Positions 27,454-36,064 of a stretch of DNA of 60,374 nucleotides are shown piece after piece. How positions within the stretch are numbered: the stretch's first letter is position 1; every line of letters starts with the position of its first letter. The stretch spans positions 1 to 60,374 of the forward strand of contig JANQSL010000261.1 of assembly GCA_028284075.1 (NCBI GenBank). The letters are read 5' to 3'. Source of the DNA: Candidatus Sumerlaeia bacterium (GTDB taxonomy: Bacteria; Sumerlaeota; Sumerlaeia; SLMS01; JAHLLQ01). The notes below the pieces were generated by a model. It was not told the DNA's origin and did no database searches. It saw nothing but the letters and a program-made list of their open reading frames with translations. The position numbers and the translations under genes were made by a program.

Positions 27454-28397
27454 GCGAGTGACTTTTTTAGAATCGCAAACCGTCGGGAAACCTTGAAGCC
27501 GAGCCGGCCGTACACCCCTTTTGCCGCACGTTCCCCGGTCCAGAGAACAAACGCCGCGTGATGGCCCTCAAGACGCATCTGTAGTAACGTGCGTGCCAGC
27601 AACACCGACCCGATGCCGCGTTCTTGATGTGAGTCCGCCACGCCGAAGGGGCCGAAGTGCTCGCACTCAAACTTGCAATAGCCGACAATTTCGTCACCAT
27701 CCATCGCGACAAAAATTGAGTCACGGGGAGCCGTCCCCGTTGCGATGGATCTTAGCAGTCGACGTGCGTCCTCAATCCAGTCCCCCGGCATCGTTCGCCC
27801 CATGAATGCCATGAACGACACAATTTCATCCCGTGAGAGCGGTCGAATGGTAAGTCCCTCGCTCGCGAGCTTCCTTTCTTTTACCAGCAGATCGTTATCG
27901 AAACTGAATGTGCCAATCATGGCGTCCATGGCAATTGCTTCGGAGAACTCGTTAAAGCCGTGCCGTTGCAACCAGTTCAGACCATTGGCATATGCCGTTT
28001 TGTCGACACCGGGAACGAAGTAACCGGGCGCATAGGGCGCGATGGCAATCTCCGTGCGATTGCGTTCGCGGAAAAACTTTTCCGCCGCGCCGAGAAGAGC
28101 GTTTCCGAAACCATTGCCGCGGAACTCCGGAGCGACGCCCAGTGCCGTAATGAAACCGCGATGCTCCAGCAGGCCGATGTTCTCGATCGCATGGCGGAGC
28201 ACCAGACAGAGCGCGAATCCCGCCACCCGGTCGTCTTGAGTCTCCACAACGAGCAGACCGTCCGGCTCCAGGTTTTCGTCCAGCAACACACGCCGCACGA
28301 AGTCATCCTCCGTCACCGCATCCAGCGGTAATGCCTGTCGCCACACGGCGACAACATCTGCAAGGTCGCCGTCTCGATACGGACGAACCGAAATCAT
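27450..28397 (-). CDS. Tandem GNAT-domain acetyltransferase
   Basis: A 315-residue protein made of two GNAT folds. The first has the acetyl-CoA motif VAPEFRGNGFGNALLGAAEK near residues 88-107. The second has VADSHQERGIGSVLLARTLL in the last third, followed by the typical YGRLGFKVSRR. The start at 28397 is supported by a strong AGGAGGG ribosome site. It is the first gene of the transporter/deacetylase operon, so it may acetylate the imported sugar or a derivative, but GNAT substrates cannot be guessed from sequence. It contains by chance or design a perfect GGAAAANNTTTTCC at 28070-28083, encoding E-K-F-F. Confidence 0.88.
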   Translation of the reverse strand: MISVRPYRDGDLADVVAVWRQALPLDAVTEDDFVRRVLLDENLEPDGLLVVETQDDRVAGFALCLVLRHAIENIGLLEHRGFITALGVAPEFRGNGFGNALLGAAEKFFRERNRTEIAIAPYAPGYFVPGVDKTAYANGLNWLQRHGFNEFSEAIAMDAMIGTFSFDNDLLVKERKLASEGLTIRPLSRDEIVSFMAFMGRTMPGDWIEDARRLLRSIATGTAPRDSIFVAMDGDEIVGYCKFECEHFGPFGVADSHQERGIGSVLLARTLLQMRLEGHHAAFVLWTGERAAKGVYGRLGFKVSRRFAILKKSLA

Positions 28398-28511
28398 GTA
28401 TTCCCTCCTGCGACAACGCTACAACCGTGAAAATTTATTCAGAAAGTGGCACAAAAACGAGGAGGCGGCAATGGGTAAGCTCCCCGCCGGATGAAAATCG
28501 GCCGGGGGGTT

Positions 28512-29507
28512 TCAGCCAAACAGCAGGTAAAGGGACAGACTGGTCCATGTGACAATAATGAGCCAATAGACGACGGGGTTCCGGCGGCGCTCGACATGCT
28601 CCAGAAAGTGTGTGGATCCGCTCTTCAGGTCAGGCACGACCCAGAGCAGGAACAAGACTCCCCAAAGCCAATTGGCCTCGAGAAGAATCGCGAAAGCGAT
28701 GAGCAGCAGGCCCGATATCGCTCGCCATTTGACCGTCGCGGATTTCACTGTGGCGGAAGACCGGAGGGATGAGGTTTCAATCACATGAAACGCGGCACCG
28801 AATGGATCATAAGCCAGAACTGCCGGACGACTCCCGACAGGCTGTTCCGCCACAATCTGTCCTCCACCCCGTTCGACCCGTTCTACTGCTGACTGAAGGT
28901 CATCCACTGCAAAGTACACCCCCCAGTATTCCTTCGTGCCTTTGATATCGTTGCTCGTGACCTGAATACCCGCGATGACTTGTCCGGAACGGAAGATCTC
29001 ATACCGGCCGGAGGCGGCGGCAGGCCGAATTTCCCATCCAAACGCACGTTGGTAGAATTCCCGGACCTTTGAAAGATCGGAAACATGCAGCTCAACCCAG
29101 GCAAGCCTGCCCGCAATTGCAGAGCCGTCACGTCCGCCTGGATCGTCTCCTTCATAACAGGTAAATCCGGCACCTGCCGGATCACGAACAAGAGCGATTC
29201 TGCCTCCACCCGGCGCCGGTTCCGGCCGGACTTCGATTTTTCCACCGTTTTGCTCCGCGATTTGGACGGTTTGATTCAAGTCCATCACATGGATGTACGG
29301 CATCCAGAAGGATGGCATTTTCATCCTCTGGAACCTCTCCGGCATGAGATACAGCCCGGCTGACGGGTGACCATCGGCGTGGCATATCAGATAGCTATCG
29401 CCGAGGTCACCATAATGCCAGAAGAAACACCCGCGGTAGAAACGCTTTGCAGCATCCGTATCGAAGGTTGAGAGATCCGTCCAGATGAAGGAGTGTATCA
29501 TTGACAT
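28512..29507 (-). CDS. Two-domain VOC (glyoxalase-like) protein with C-terminal membrane helices
   Basis: About 331 residues. Two vicinal-oxygen-chelate repeats are visible: the first starts SFIWTDLSTFDTDAAKRFYR and ends ALVRDPAGAGFTCYEG; the second starts WVELHVSDLSKVREFYQRAF and ends AYDPFGAAFHVIE. This pairing resembles CFP-30B/hydroxylase-like VOC proteins. Unusually, about 85 residues follow with two or three hydrophobic helices (ISGLLLIAFAILLEANWLWG, then VYWLIIVTWTSLSLYLLFG). That is a membrane tail I do not know in this family. It lies alone, 114 bases upstream of the GNAT operon. ATGs at 29507 and 29501 are both possible starts. Confidence 0.82.
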   Translation of the reverse strand: MSMIHSFIWTDLSTFDTDAAKRFYRGCFFWHYGDLGDSYLICHADGHPSAGLYLMPERFQRMKMPSFWMPYIHVMDLNQTVQIAEQNGGKIEVRPEPAPGGGRIALVRDPAGAGFTCYEGDDPGGRDGSAIAGRLAWVELHVSDLSKVREFYQRAFGWEIRPAAASGRYEIFRSGQVIAGIQVTSNDIKGTKEYWGVYFAVDDLQSAVERVERGGGQIVAEQPVGSRPAVLAYDPFGAAFHVIETSSLRSSATVKSATVKWRAISGLLLIAFAILLEANWLWGVLFLLWVVPDLKSGSTHFLEHVERRRNPVVYWLIIVTWTSLSLYLLFG

Positions 29508-29785
29508 TCCCGAATGAGAATATTGGAAGGAACCGGAATTCTGTATGCCAGCCAAATCAGAACTCAGGAGGCACCATGCCTCCGAATGACTTTACGAGCC
29601 CGAGTGACCTGATCGGGATTTGGCTCCAAAATTCAATCGATTTCCCTGGTCGAAGCACGTCAACACACTCTTGCACCGTGCACGGACACGCTACAGCCCT
29701 TTTTTGAGTGGTTGTCGTGACTATCGTGTGAGCATTGTCTCCTTTGGGCTCCATAGTCCTTGTGGAAAAAGGAACAGCATCGGTC

Positions 29786-30469
29786 CTACGGCTGATTGAC
29801 TTCTGTAAAGATGCCTTTGTTCGTGCGGCCGACGAAGCCTTCTGAAATCGTTCCGTTGGTCGGATCATAAGTGAAGACAATGTGATTATTGGCCACACTG
29901 GGGTCGACGCCATTGAGCGCATACCACATCATCATTTGACTTTTCTCCGGACCTGCACTCGCAACGGACCATCTGTATCCATCCTCGTTGATTCTTTGGA
30001 GCCTCGTGTAAGAAAAACCGGACGGGAAAAAATCCGGCCACGGCTGATAATCGTCGTACCAGTAAGGGAACGGCCCCAGTTCGATGGGATCATCGGTGCT
30101 ATCAAAGGTAAAGTTTTTCAATGTAAACGGATCCAGCGGTATTGAAGCCATGTAAGCAACGGGTGTTGTGAGCCTGGACATCGACCAACTGGCACGTTCA
30201 TATTTATTGCTCGGATAGGGAGGAACAGGCGCCCCACCGGCGTTCACCGCTTGTCGCAGATTGATGTAACCCATGGGATATTTGTCGCCGTGGTCCATGG
30301 CATGAGCCTCAAGAGCTTCTCCAATACCATGAAGATCGATATGAACACTTGAAATTCTCGATCGGACCTGTGCCTCAAGGAAATTGTGCACGGCAATCGC
30401 TGTCAGAGTTGCGATGAACGTGACGATGATCAACAACTCGATGAGCGTAAGTGCACGGCTGGTACGCAT
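29786..30469 (-). CDS. Type II secretion/type IV pilin-like pseudopilin
   Basis: A 227-residue prepilin. The N-terminus is a class III signal (MRTSRALTLIELLIIVTFIA), with the prepilin peptidase site and the conserved glutamate at +5. The helix then ends NFLEAQVRSRISS, a form common in Sumerlaeota, Hydrogenedentota and PVC pseudopilins. The globular part ends with YDPTNGTISEGFVGR, a motif shared with the second pseudopilin of the window (YDPTNGTVSQGDIGN). The start has a GAGGAG ribosome site. No secretion machinery genes are nearby, so it must join an assembly platform encoded elsewhere. Upstream lies a sequence block shared with the GH130 promoter region. Confidence 0.92.
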   Translation of the reverse strand: MRTSRALTLIELLIIVTFIATLTAIAVHNFLEAQVRSRISSVHIDLHGIGEALEAHAMDHGDKYPMGYINLRQAVNAGGAPVPPYPSNKYERASWSMSRLTTPVAYMASIPLDPFTLKNFTFDSTDDPIELGPFPYWYDDYQPWPDFFPSGFSYTRLQRINEDGYRWSVASAGPEKSQMMMWYALNGVDPSVANNHIVFTYDPTNGTISEGFVGRTNKGIFTEVNQP

Positions 30470-30860
30470 GTTTTCTCCTCTCCACCCCGGACCTGTGAAC
30501 AATTCGGAATGTCTTGACTTCTTGAGAGTAGCTCCGGGCAGGTGGGTTCATCAAGGCTGATCGTTCTCTCAAAACCTCATTTTGCGCCTTGATCCGCTCC
30601 CTGATTTCGCTCTGCAAGCGGACTGCGAAGTGTGTGCCACAGTCCGGCTGCCAGCCTGTGAGAATAGTTTCAGGCGTGGTTTCCCTGCTCGGATCGTCTG
30701 GTCTGCGCGCCCGGTTGGGCAAAGACTGCTGTACGTCTGCAACGGCGTAGGGGTATCGAAGACGCATGAAGTCGATGATATGTCCTTTCCACATCCACTG
30801 GGAGGTTGGTTTCATGGGAAGAATGCATTGCGATCAGGGAGATCGCCCGGTACCCGAAGG
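30470..30860. promoter_or_regulatory. Divergent intergenic region with a shared 19-base block
   Basis: This is the gene-free space between the minus-strand pseudopilin and the plus-strand Asp-box lipoprotein leader. At 30565-30583 it has TCTCTCAAAACCTCATTTT, which differs by one base from 44743-44761 upstream of the GH130 gene. CTCTCAA (30566-30572) can pair with TTGAGAG (30522-30528), as it can at the second locus. Both elements face their minus-strand gene the same way. I see no gene here. Confidence 0.45.
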
Positions 30861-30951
30861 GGAGACTGGAGTTGTCAAAGGGCTGCATAGTGTGAACCCC
30901 TTTGCAAGGCTGAGTCTCCGCCAGATACGTCCTGCCTTCGGAGCAGGGCGT
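30861..30951 (+). promoter_or_regulatory. Structured leader upstream of the Asp-box lipoprotein gene
   Basis: Three stacked inverted repeats lie 55-145 bases before the start at 31006. An outer stem GGAGACT/AGTCTCC (30861-30867/30913-30919) encloses an inner stem CAAAGGG/CCCTTTG (30876-30882/30898-30904). It is followed by a third hairpin, ACGTCCTGC/GCAGGGCGT (30927-30935/30943-30951), whose loop contains TTCG. No U-tract follows, so a simple terminator is unlikely. It fits no riboswitch class I recognise. Confidence 0.4.
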
Positions 30952-31005
30952 CGTGGGTTCCGGTTTCACCAGTTTTCCCTGGGCCGCACCGAAAGGAAGA
31001 AGACA

Positions 31006-32151
31006 ATGCACCGTCATCATCAAAGATTTGCCTCTCTGTTCTCAAGAGTCGCCGTCGGAGTCCTCTTGTTCACACAGACCGGATGCGCGCACGCAGTATC
31101 TGAAGTGGAGTTCAACGATGCATCACCAACTCACGTTGAGAAAGCAGACCCGGACCGGTTTCCCTCTGTGGAAATCATTAACGTGTTCGAGCCGGAGGGA
31201 GAATCAAATGTACGCTCATCCTTCAGGATCGCAGATGGCAGCGCTCTGATCGGTACTGAGGAAACCGGTGATGTCTTTAAATCGACGGACTCCGGAATAA
31301 CCTGGCGCAAGACGACCGATGGCGGTGATCAATGGGGAATTCAAGACATTCGAGAATTCATTCGTGGTCAGGATGGGAACATCTACGGAACAACGTCAGA
31401 ACCGGCGCTGATTTTGCAGTCTGTGGACGAGGGTGAGTCCTGGCAGGTACGGACAAAAGCACAGGCGTCCCGGACAGTGGGGATTGCTCAGCTGGAGGAC
31501 GGGGCTATTCTCGCGGGGCTTCGACGTTCCGAAAACAACAAAACCAGTATCGTTCGATCAGCGGATTACTTTGAAACCGTGGACTGGATTCCGGTTTCAG
31601 ACCACGAACCCAGACAGAATGTGACGTGTTTCCAGCCACTTGACGGGTCCAGTGTGCTTGCGGGTGTTGGGTATGAAGCGTCAGGCAAGATTTACAAATC
31701 CGAGGACTCGGGGCGTACATGGAGACAAACCGGTGAGTTCGAAGACGCACGGGACGTCATGGCCTTTTACAGGGAGGACGACGAGATTTATGTGCTGACC
31801 TCAGGGATTGCCACGTTGTTTGTCAGCGCCGATGAGGGCGAGAGCTGGCGAAAAGCTCATCAATTCTGGCCGAAGGGCTTTATCGGATCGACAGCGGAAT
31901 TTCAGTGGAAGGGGAGATCTCTTCGTGTGATTCCCGGGACAGACCAGACGCAGGAAGCTCCGCGGCATGTTGTTCTGATCTCCGATGATCTTGGCAAAAC
32001 ATGGTTTGAGTGGGTTGAGTTAAAAATCGATGCCGATGCCGTAAAGGGCGGCGGAGCCAGTAACCTTGCAGTAATCGATAAAGACACAATTATCGTGGGC
32101 GTCGGGAATCACGCGGTTCAGGGGCGGTGCTTTACGTTACGATTCAAATAG
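31006..32151 (+). CDS. Asp-box (BNR repeat) lipoprotein, sialidase-like propeller
   Basis: A 381-residue lipoprotein (lipobox QTGC, C27). Five Asp-box repeats of S-x-D-x-G-x-(T/S)-W type are visible: STDSGITW, SVDEGESW, SEDSGRTW, SADEGESW and SDDLGKTW, so a beta-propeller is expected. The catalytic arginine triad and FRIP motif of true sialidases are not evident, so an enzymatic role is unproven; many Asp-box propellers only bind. The ATG at 31006 is chosen because a GGAAG ribosome site and the signal peptide follow from it; a longer frame exists upstream but covers the structured leader. Confidence 0.85.
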   Translation: MHRHHQRFASLFSRVAVGVLLFTQTGCAHAVSEVEFNDASPTHVEKADPDRFPSVEIINVFEPEGESNVRSSFRIADGSALIGTEETGDVFKSTDSGITWRKTTDGGDQWGIQDIREFIRGQDGNIYGTTSEPALILQSVDEGESWQVRTKAQASRTVGIAQLEDGAILAGLRRSENNKTSIVRSADYFETVDWIPVSDHEPRQNVTCFQPLDGSSVLAGVGYEASGKIYKSEDSGRTWRQTGEFEDARDVMAFYREDDEIYVLTSGIATLFVSADEGESWRKAHQFWPKGFIGSTAEFQWKGRSLRVIPGTDQTQEAPRHVVLISDDLGKTWFEWVELKIDADAVKGGGASNLAVIDKDTIIVGVGNHAVQGRCFTLRFK

Positions 32152-32335
32152 CGCGTCGGCGGGAACAGACGGGAGGCGTTTCGTCCTCTTTCCCACACCC
32201 TTGGACTCGGTTCCAGTGTGCTTCGACCGTACTCTCTCGATTTGCTTGACGTCGCCCCTGTTCGAAGAGCGGGAGGCGACAGCTCGAGTCCGGCTCGACC
32301 GCTAACCTCCTCTTTTTCAAACGTGTATGGATCCG

Positions 32336-32402
32336 CCTCCGGGAACTTCCTTGCCGGAGGTGAGTCTTGTGGCAGGAAGTGTCAACGGTGCTGCTTGCCA
32401 CA
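32336..32402 (+). promoter_or_regulatory. Two hairpins in the leader of the DksA/TraR-type gene
   Basis: Two inverted repeats lie between the Asp-box gene and the zinc-finger gene: CCTCCGG/CCGGAGG (32336-32342/32354-32360) and TGTGGCA/TGCCACA (32368-32374/32396-32402). The first could terminate the upstream transcript, although no U-tract follows. The 297-base gap holds no gene. Confidence 0.3.
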
Positions 32403-32448
32403 GGGCGTATTGGACCCCTACCATTACCTTTGATGAGGAACAGGTGGT

Positions 32449-32799
32449 ATGATGACACCGGAACAACTAAGCCAGTTAAGGATATTGATTGAGGAGCGGA
32501 TTGTTGAATTGGAAGAGAGCATCCCCCGCTTGGAAGAGCGTGTGGCTCCGGTGGCTCCTGATGTCGCAATCGGACGTCTGAGCCGCACGGATTCCATGAT
32601 GAATGCGGGAACGGTCGGTCTTGCGCTCAAGGATGCTCGTGAGCGTCTGACACGGTTGCGCAATCGTCTCAAACGCATCGACGACGAGAGTTTCAGTCTT
32701 TGCGGTCTGTGCGGAAAAGAAATCGGCCTTGATCGTCTTCTGGCCGTTCCGGACCGCGGTGTTTGCAAGGCGTGTCTCCAGTCTGTGTCCAGACGTTAG
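32449..32799 (+). CDS. DksA/TraR-family C4 zinc-finger protein
   Basis: A 116-residue protein with a helical, coiled-coil-forming N-terminus (LRILIEERIVELEESIPRLE) and a C-terminal four-cysteine zinc finger, CGLCGKEI followed 16 residues later by CKACL. This is the DksA/TraR layout; family members insert the coiled coil into the RNA polymerase secondary channel and modulate transcription with ppGpp. The DxxDxA tip motif of DksA is not clear, so it may be a TraR- or YbiI-like relative. An AGGTGG ribosome site precedes two adjacent ATGs at 32449 and 32452. Confidence 0.9.
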   Translation: MMTPEQLSQLRILIEERIVELEESIPRLEERVAPVAPDVAIGRLSRTDSMMNAGTVGLALKDARERLTRLRNRLKRIDDESFSLCGLCGKEIGLDRLLAVPDRGVCKACLQSVSRR

Positions 32800-32911
32800 G
32801 CATTGGGTGAGGCTTTTAGCGAACAGCTGCAAAGACTGTATGACATTGGTTCAATATCCTTGCATTTGCGGAGCCGATGGAGCCGCCTAGAGGCGGAGTA
32901 CTTGAGGAGGT

Positions 32912-34606
32912 ATGCTCGCACAGATGCCCGGCAGACTGTTATTTGTTTTTTCCCTGACATTGATGATGGCCATCCTGATGGCTGCGAAAGGGTGGGCTCA
33001 ATCCCCGTGTAGTCCTCCGCCATGGGGAGAGCGATGCGATCTGACCGTAGGGCAGGCAACGGTCGCCGCGGTCTTTAACGAGTCTGTCACCGGCTGCCCG
33101 CAAGGGGCCTACGATGACGACCCTCGTCATTATTTCTACTGCAGATACAACTCCTTCATCCACCGTGCGGAATTACCCGGCCCGGATCAGTGGAGGAGCG
33201 GTGACGTGGCGTTTTTTGGAGCAAGCTACAGCGATCTGTTTCGCGTGCAGTATGATCCGATCATGCCGGGAGGGCATAACTTCGGTGTCGCCGGACTCCA
33301 GGTCCCGGACATGAGTGAACTTGTGGGGTTGTTGATGCTGGGACCCGATCCGCCCTGTTCCGATCCTTCTCGCGTGTTTGTCGCGTCCGGCAGGAATGAC
33401 CTTCAACAGCTTTACCTTCAAGGGTATCGCGCGGGAACTCAGCTTTTCATCGATGAGATCACACGCCGGTACAGAGAACTCTTTGTGACGCTTGAAGCGG
33501 TCAGCCTGCGATACAATGATTGTCCTGTTATTATACAGTCGCTTCTGCCCCTGTTGATAGGGATCGCGTCTGAGGAGGCGGAACATCATTCGATGCTTGT
33601 CCAGACAAATGATATCATAGAGGATTTGATCAATGACTATTCGGGGTTGTCCTTCGCTGACATCTCTCCGTTCTTTTACTCCGGCAATCCTGATTTTCCC
33701 ATCAACCTCGATTACTACATCGACCCCGCTCATTTGAACTGTGACGGACAAAAACTGTGGATGAATCTGACAATTGGCTGGGTGTATCCAACTTTGTTAC
33801 CGGGGCAGGAGACAGGTTTTGGTGGATCGCTCAGAGCCAGCCCCTCCCGGAGTCCGTTTCCGTATTACAACACCCTGCCTTCGGAATATCAGTTTCGATA
33901 CGCACTTGTTACAATACCCGCGAATCAGCGTCTCTTCGTAACAGGCGAATCCACAGGACAGAACTACACCACTGTTTGGGATCCTGAGATCGGGTACTGG
34001 TATTCTTCGGATCGTCCGACCCTGCAGGGGGAGAGCGCCACTTCCATCTACCCTCCCGCTCCACCTGTTCCGTGTTCATGGCAGTCGCGAACGGTCGTGG
34101 TTGGCACGGGCTTTGAAGGCGACAATGAAAACTGGGAGCTTCACGTCGATACGTTCGTGGATGGTCAGGTCGGTCAGACCATTCCTTTGGCCGGTCTTGT
34201 TTCCTCCACAAACACGGATCGAGTGGGAAGCTGCGGGACAGGCGATTTCCATTCCGGATGGATCATGGTGGATGATCCAATGTTGATCGATAACTCCTGG
34301 AGAGTTTCAACATCATCGCCCGGCGTTACTTCCATCGGTGTCTATCGACGCATGGCCAATCATGACATGCATCGCCTCGACGCTGAAGACTGCGATCGCA
34401 TCGCAACTGTCATCGCTGAAGGGGTCTCAGACACTCAGTTTATTCTGATCAACACGAACACACCGACACCCACGGGCAATGTCTCACTCGAATGGGAGTT
34501 GGATCGGCGCAAGCCGATTGGAAGGAAGCCGAAGCACTTCGATGCATTGCCGGCGCTTTCAAGTACAAGTTATCATGAAAGCGGAGTGTCCGAGCCGGAT
34601 GAATAG
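32912..34606 (+). CDS. Secreted SGNH/GDSL-type hydrolase
   Basis: A 564-residue protein with a signal peptide ending near AAKGWAQS. Block I reads FFGASYSDLF, with serine S105 in the place of the GDS nucleophile and alanine instead of aspartate. Block II has the glycine in FGVAGLQV, block III has VASGRNDLQ (G-x-N-D), and block V has DPAHLNCDG (D-x-x-H). This is the SGNH esterase/lipase set. A C-terminal region of about 270 residues, rich in beta strands, is unassigned. Start choice is awkward: AGGAGG sits one base before the ATG at 32912 and 13 bases before the ATG at 32924. Substrate unknown; ester-linked carbohydrate groups are plausible. Confidence 0.82.
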   Translation: MLAQMPGRLLFVFSLTLMMAILMAAKGWAQSPCSPPPWGERCDLTVGQATVAAVFNESVTGCPQGAYDDDPRHYFYCRYNSFIHRAELPGPDQWRSGDVAFFGASYSDLFRVQYDPIMPGGHNFGVAGLQVPDMSELVGLLMLGPDPPCSDPSRVFVASGRNDLQQLYLQGYRAGTQLFIDEITRRYRELFVTLEAVSLRYNDCPVIIQSLLPLLIGIASEEAEHHSMLVQTNDIIEDLINDYSGLSFADISPFFYSGNPDFPINLDYYIDPAHLNCDGQKLWMNLTIGWVYPTLLPGQETGFGGSLRASPSRSPFPYYNTLPSEYQFRYALVTIPANQRLFVTGESTGQNYTTVWDPEIGYWYSSDRPTLQGESATSIYPPAPPVPCSWQSRTVVVGTGFEGDNENWELHVDTFVDGQVGQTIPLAGLVSSTNTDRVGSCGTGDFHSGWIMVDDPMLIDNSWRVSTSSPGVTSIGVYRRMANHDMHRLDAEDCDRIATVIAEGVSDTQFILINTNTPTPTGNVSLEWELDRRKPIGRKPKHFDALPALSSTSYHESGVSEPDE

Positions 34607-34650
34607 AGTCAAACCCATCGTGAACAAGTTCTTTTCCCCGGGACGGCTGA

Positions 34651-35361
34651 ATGCCTGACTATCAGACTATTTACAATGGGCACGCTGAAGAATATGAAAA
34701 TCTCGTTTCACGAGAGGATTGTCAGGGAAACCTTGCACGCGTGCTGAAGGTGTTCGAGTGTGAACCCAAAGACCTGATCATTGAGTTTGGTGCGGGCACG
34801 GGCCGGTTGACGAGGATTATCGCACCCCTCGCGGAGGCGGCACTGGCCTTTGATGCATCTGTTAGCATGCTCACAGTCGCGCGCCGTGAATTGAGAAAGC
34901 GAAAGGCAATGAACGTCGCATTCGGTGCTGCCCTGAATGATCGGATGCCCGTGCGGGATTCATGCGCGGCATTAACGCTTGCGGGTTGGACTTTCGGCCA
35001 TTTGCCGGGCTGGCACCCCGACGATTGGCCTCGGAGGATTCGTCGCGTTGTGTCAGAAATGCTGCGAGTAACGGTTCCGGGGGGAACCGCTGTCATCATT
35101 GAAACTTTGGGCACAGGGCGGGATACACCGCGACCACCGACCGATGCACTGGCACGGTATTATGGCATCCTGGAGGGAGAGTTCGGGTTTGGTCGAAAAA
35201 CAGTCCGAACAGACTACCGATTCGAAAGCCTGGATGAAGCGGAACGCCTGACACGTTTCTTTTTTGGTGATGATCTGGCTGATCGCGTCCGACGTGAGGA
35301 GCTGATCCAACTCCCTGAATGCACCGGCATCTGGACTCTCACCGTTGTTTCAGATGCTTGA
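34651..35361 (+). CDS. Class I SAM-dependent methyltransferase
   Basis: A 236-residue protein with the Methyltransf_11-type fold. Motif I is LIIEFGAGTGRLTRI near residues 42-56, followed by an acidic strand end (LAFDASVSML) and a late VTVPGGTAVIIETLG. The N-terminus YQTIYNGHAEEYENLVSRED resembles UbiE/small-molecule methyltransferases. The substrate cannot be predicted and the neighbours give no clue. It starts 44 bases after the SGNH hydrolase gene and may share its transcript. Confidence 0.88.
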   Translation: MPDYQTIYNGHAEEYENLVSREDCQGNLARVLKVFECEPKDLIIEFGAGTGRLTRIIAPLAEAALAFDASVSMLTVARRELRKRKAMNVAFGAALNDRMPVRDSCAALTLAGWTFGHLPGWHPDDWPRRIRRVVSEMLRVTVPGGTAVIIETLGTGRDTPRPPTDALARYYGILEGEFGFGRKTVRTDYRFESLDEAERLTRFFFGDDLADRVRREELIQLPECTGIWTLTVVSDA

Positions 35362-35417
35362 CACCACTGTGATTCCATGCGTTGCATTATGATTAGCCTT
35401 TGCCACGGAGCCCCTCA

Positions 35418-35972
35418 ATGAAACGTGCACTCATCGTCATCGACGTCCAAAACGAATACTTCACCGGTGCTCTGCCTATCACCTATCCGGCAAACAGTTT
35501 CGAAAATATCCTGGCCGCGATGGACGCTGCCCATGCTGCCGGGATTCCGGTCGTTGTGGTTCGCCACACCTTTACCGACCCCAATGCACCCGCGTTTCGG
35601 CAAGGCTCCGAAGGAGCGGAGTTGCATCCCGAGATTGCAAAGCGTCCCCATGCACTCGTTATCGAAAAACACCTGCCCGGCAGCTTTACCAACACCGAAC
35701 TCGACAGCTGGTTGAAATCTCAGGGCGTGGACACCGTTGTGATTACAGGCTATATGACACAGATGTGCTGCGACACGACCTCGCGCGAGGCTTTCCACCG
35801 GGGCTACAAGGTCGAATTTCTGTCCGATGGCACCGGAACGCTGGCTTTTGAAAACGAAGCGGGAGCCGCTTCGGCTGAGGAACTTCATCGCAGCGTTCTC
35901 GTAACGCACAACTGGCTGCTTGCCAACGTACTCCCGACAAAGCAGTGGATGGAATCGATAGAGCCCGCCTGA
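35418..35972 (+). CDS. Isochorismatase-family cysteine hydrolase
   Basis: A 184-residue alpha/beta hydrolase with the family triad: D9 (LIVIDVQNEYF), K84 (VIEKHLPGSF) and C117 in GYMTQMCCDTTSR, preceded by the expected cis-peptide region VVITGYMT. The length is normal. Members hydrolyse nicotinamide, carbamoyl or vinyl-ether substrates; this one resembles the general cysteine hydrolase group and its substrate is open. The ATG at 35418 (MKRALIVIDV) is chosen, with a GGAG ribosome site; an in-frame TTG six codons earlier is less likely. Confidence 0.92.
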   Translation: MKRALIVIDVQNEYFTGALPITYPANSFENILAAMDAAHAAGIPVVVVRHTFTDPNAPAFRQGSEGAELHPEIAKRPHALVIEKHLPGSFTNTELDSWLKSQGVDTVVITGYMTQMCCDTTSREAFHRGYKVEFLSDGTGTLAFENEAGAASAEELHRSVLVTHNWLLANVLPTKQWMESIEPA

Positions 35973-36064
35973 ACACATCCGGGTTTGATTTAAATGCGAC
36001 CCTGCAGCAGGATCCTGGGGGAAATTACTCGAGAGTGTGTGACGGAATCAGGAGCGAGTACGTC

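Noticed and set aside
26359-27561. 400-codon open frame on the plus strand, antisense to the solute-binding protein gene
   Set aside because: Its composition is arginine- and histidine-rich, typical of a shadow frame. The opposite strand has a lipobox and family motifs.
28490-28511. CCCC/GGGG-type hairpin after the VOC gene as an intrinsic terminator
   Set aside because: The stem needs a bulge and no U-tract follows. Support is too weak.
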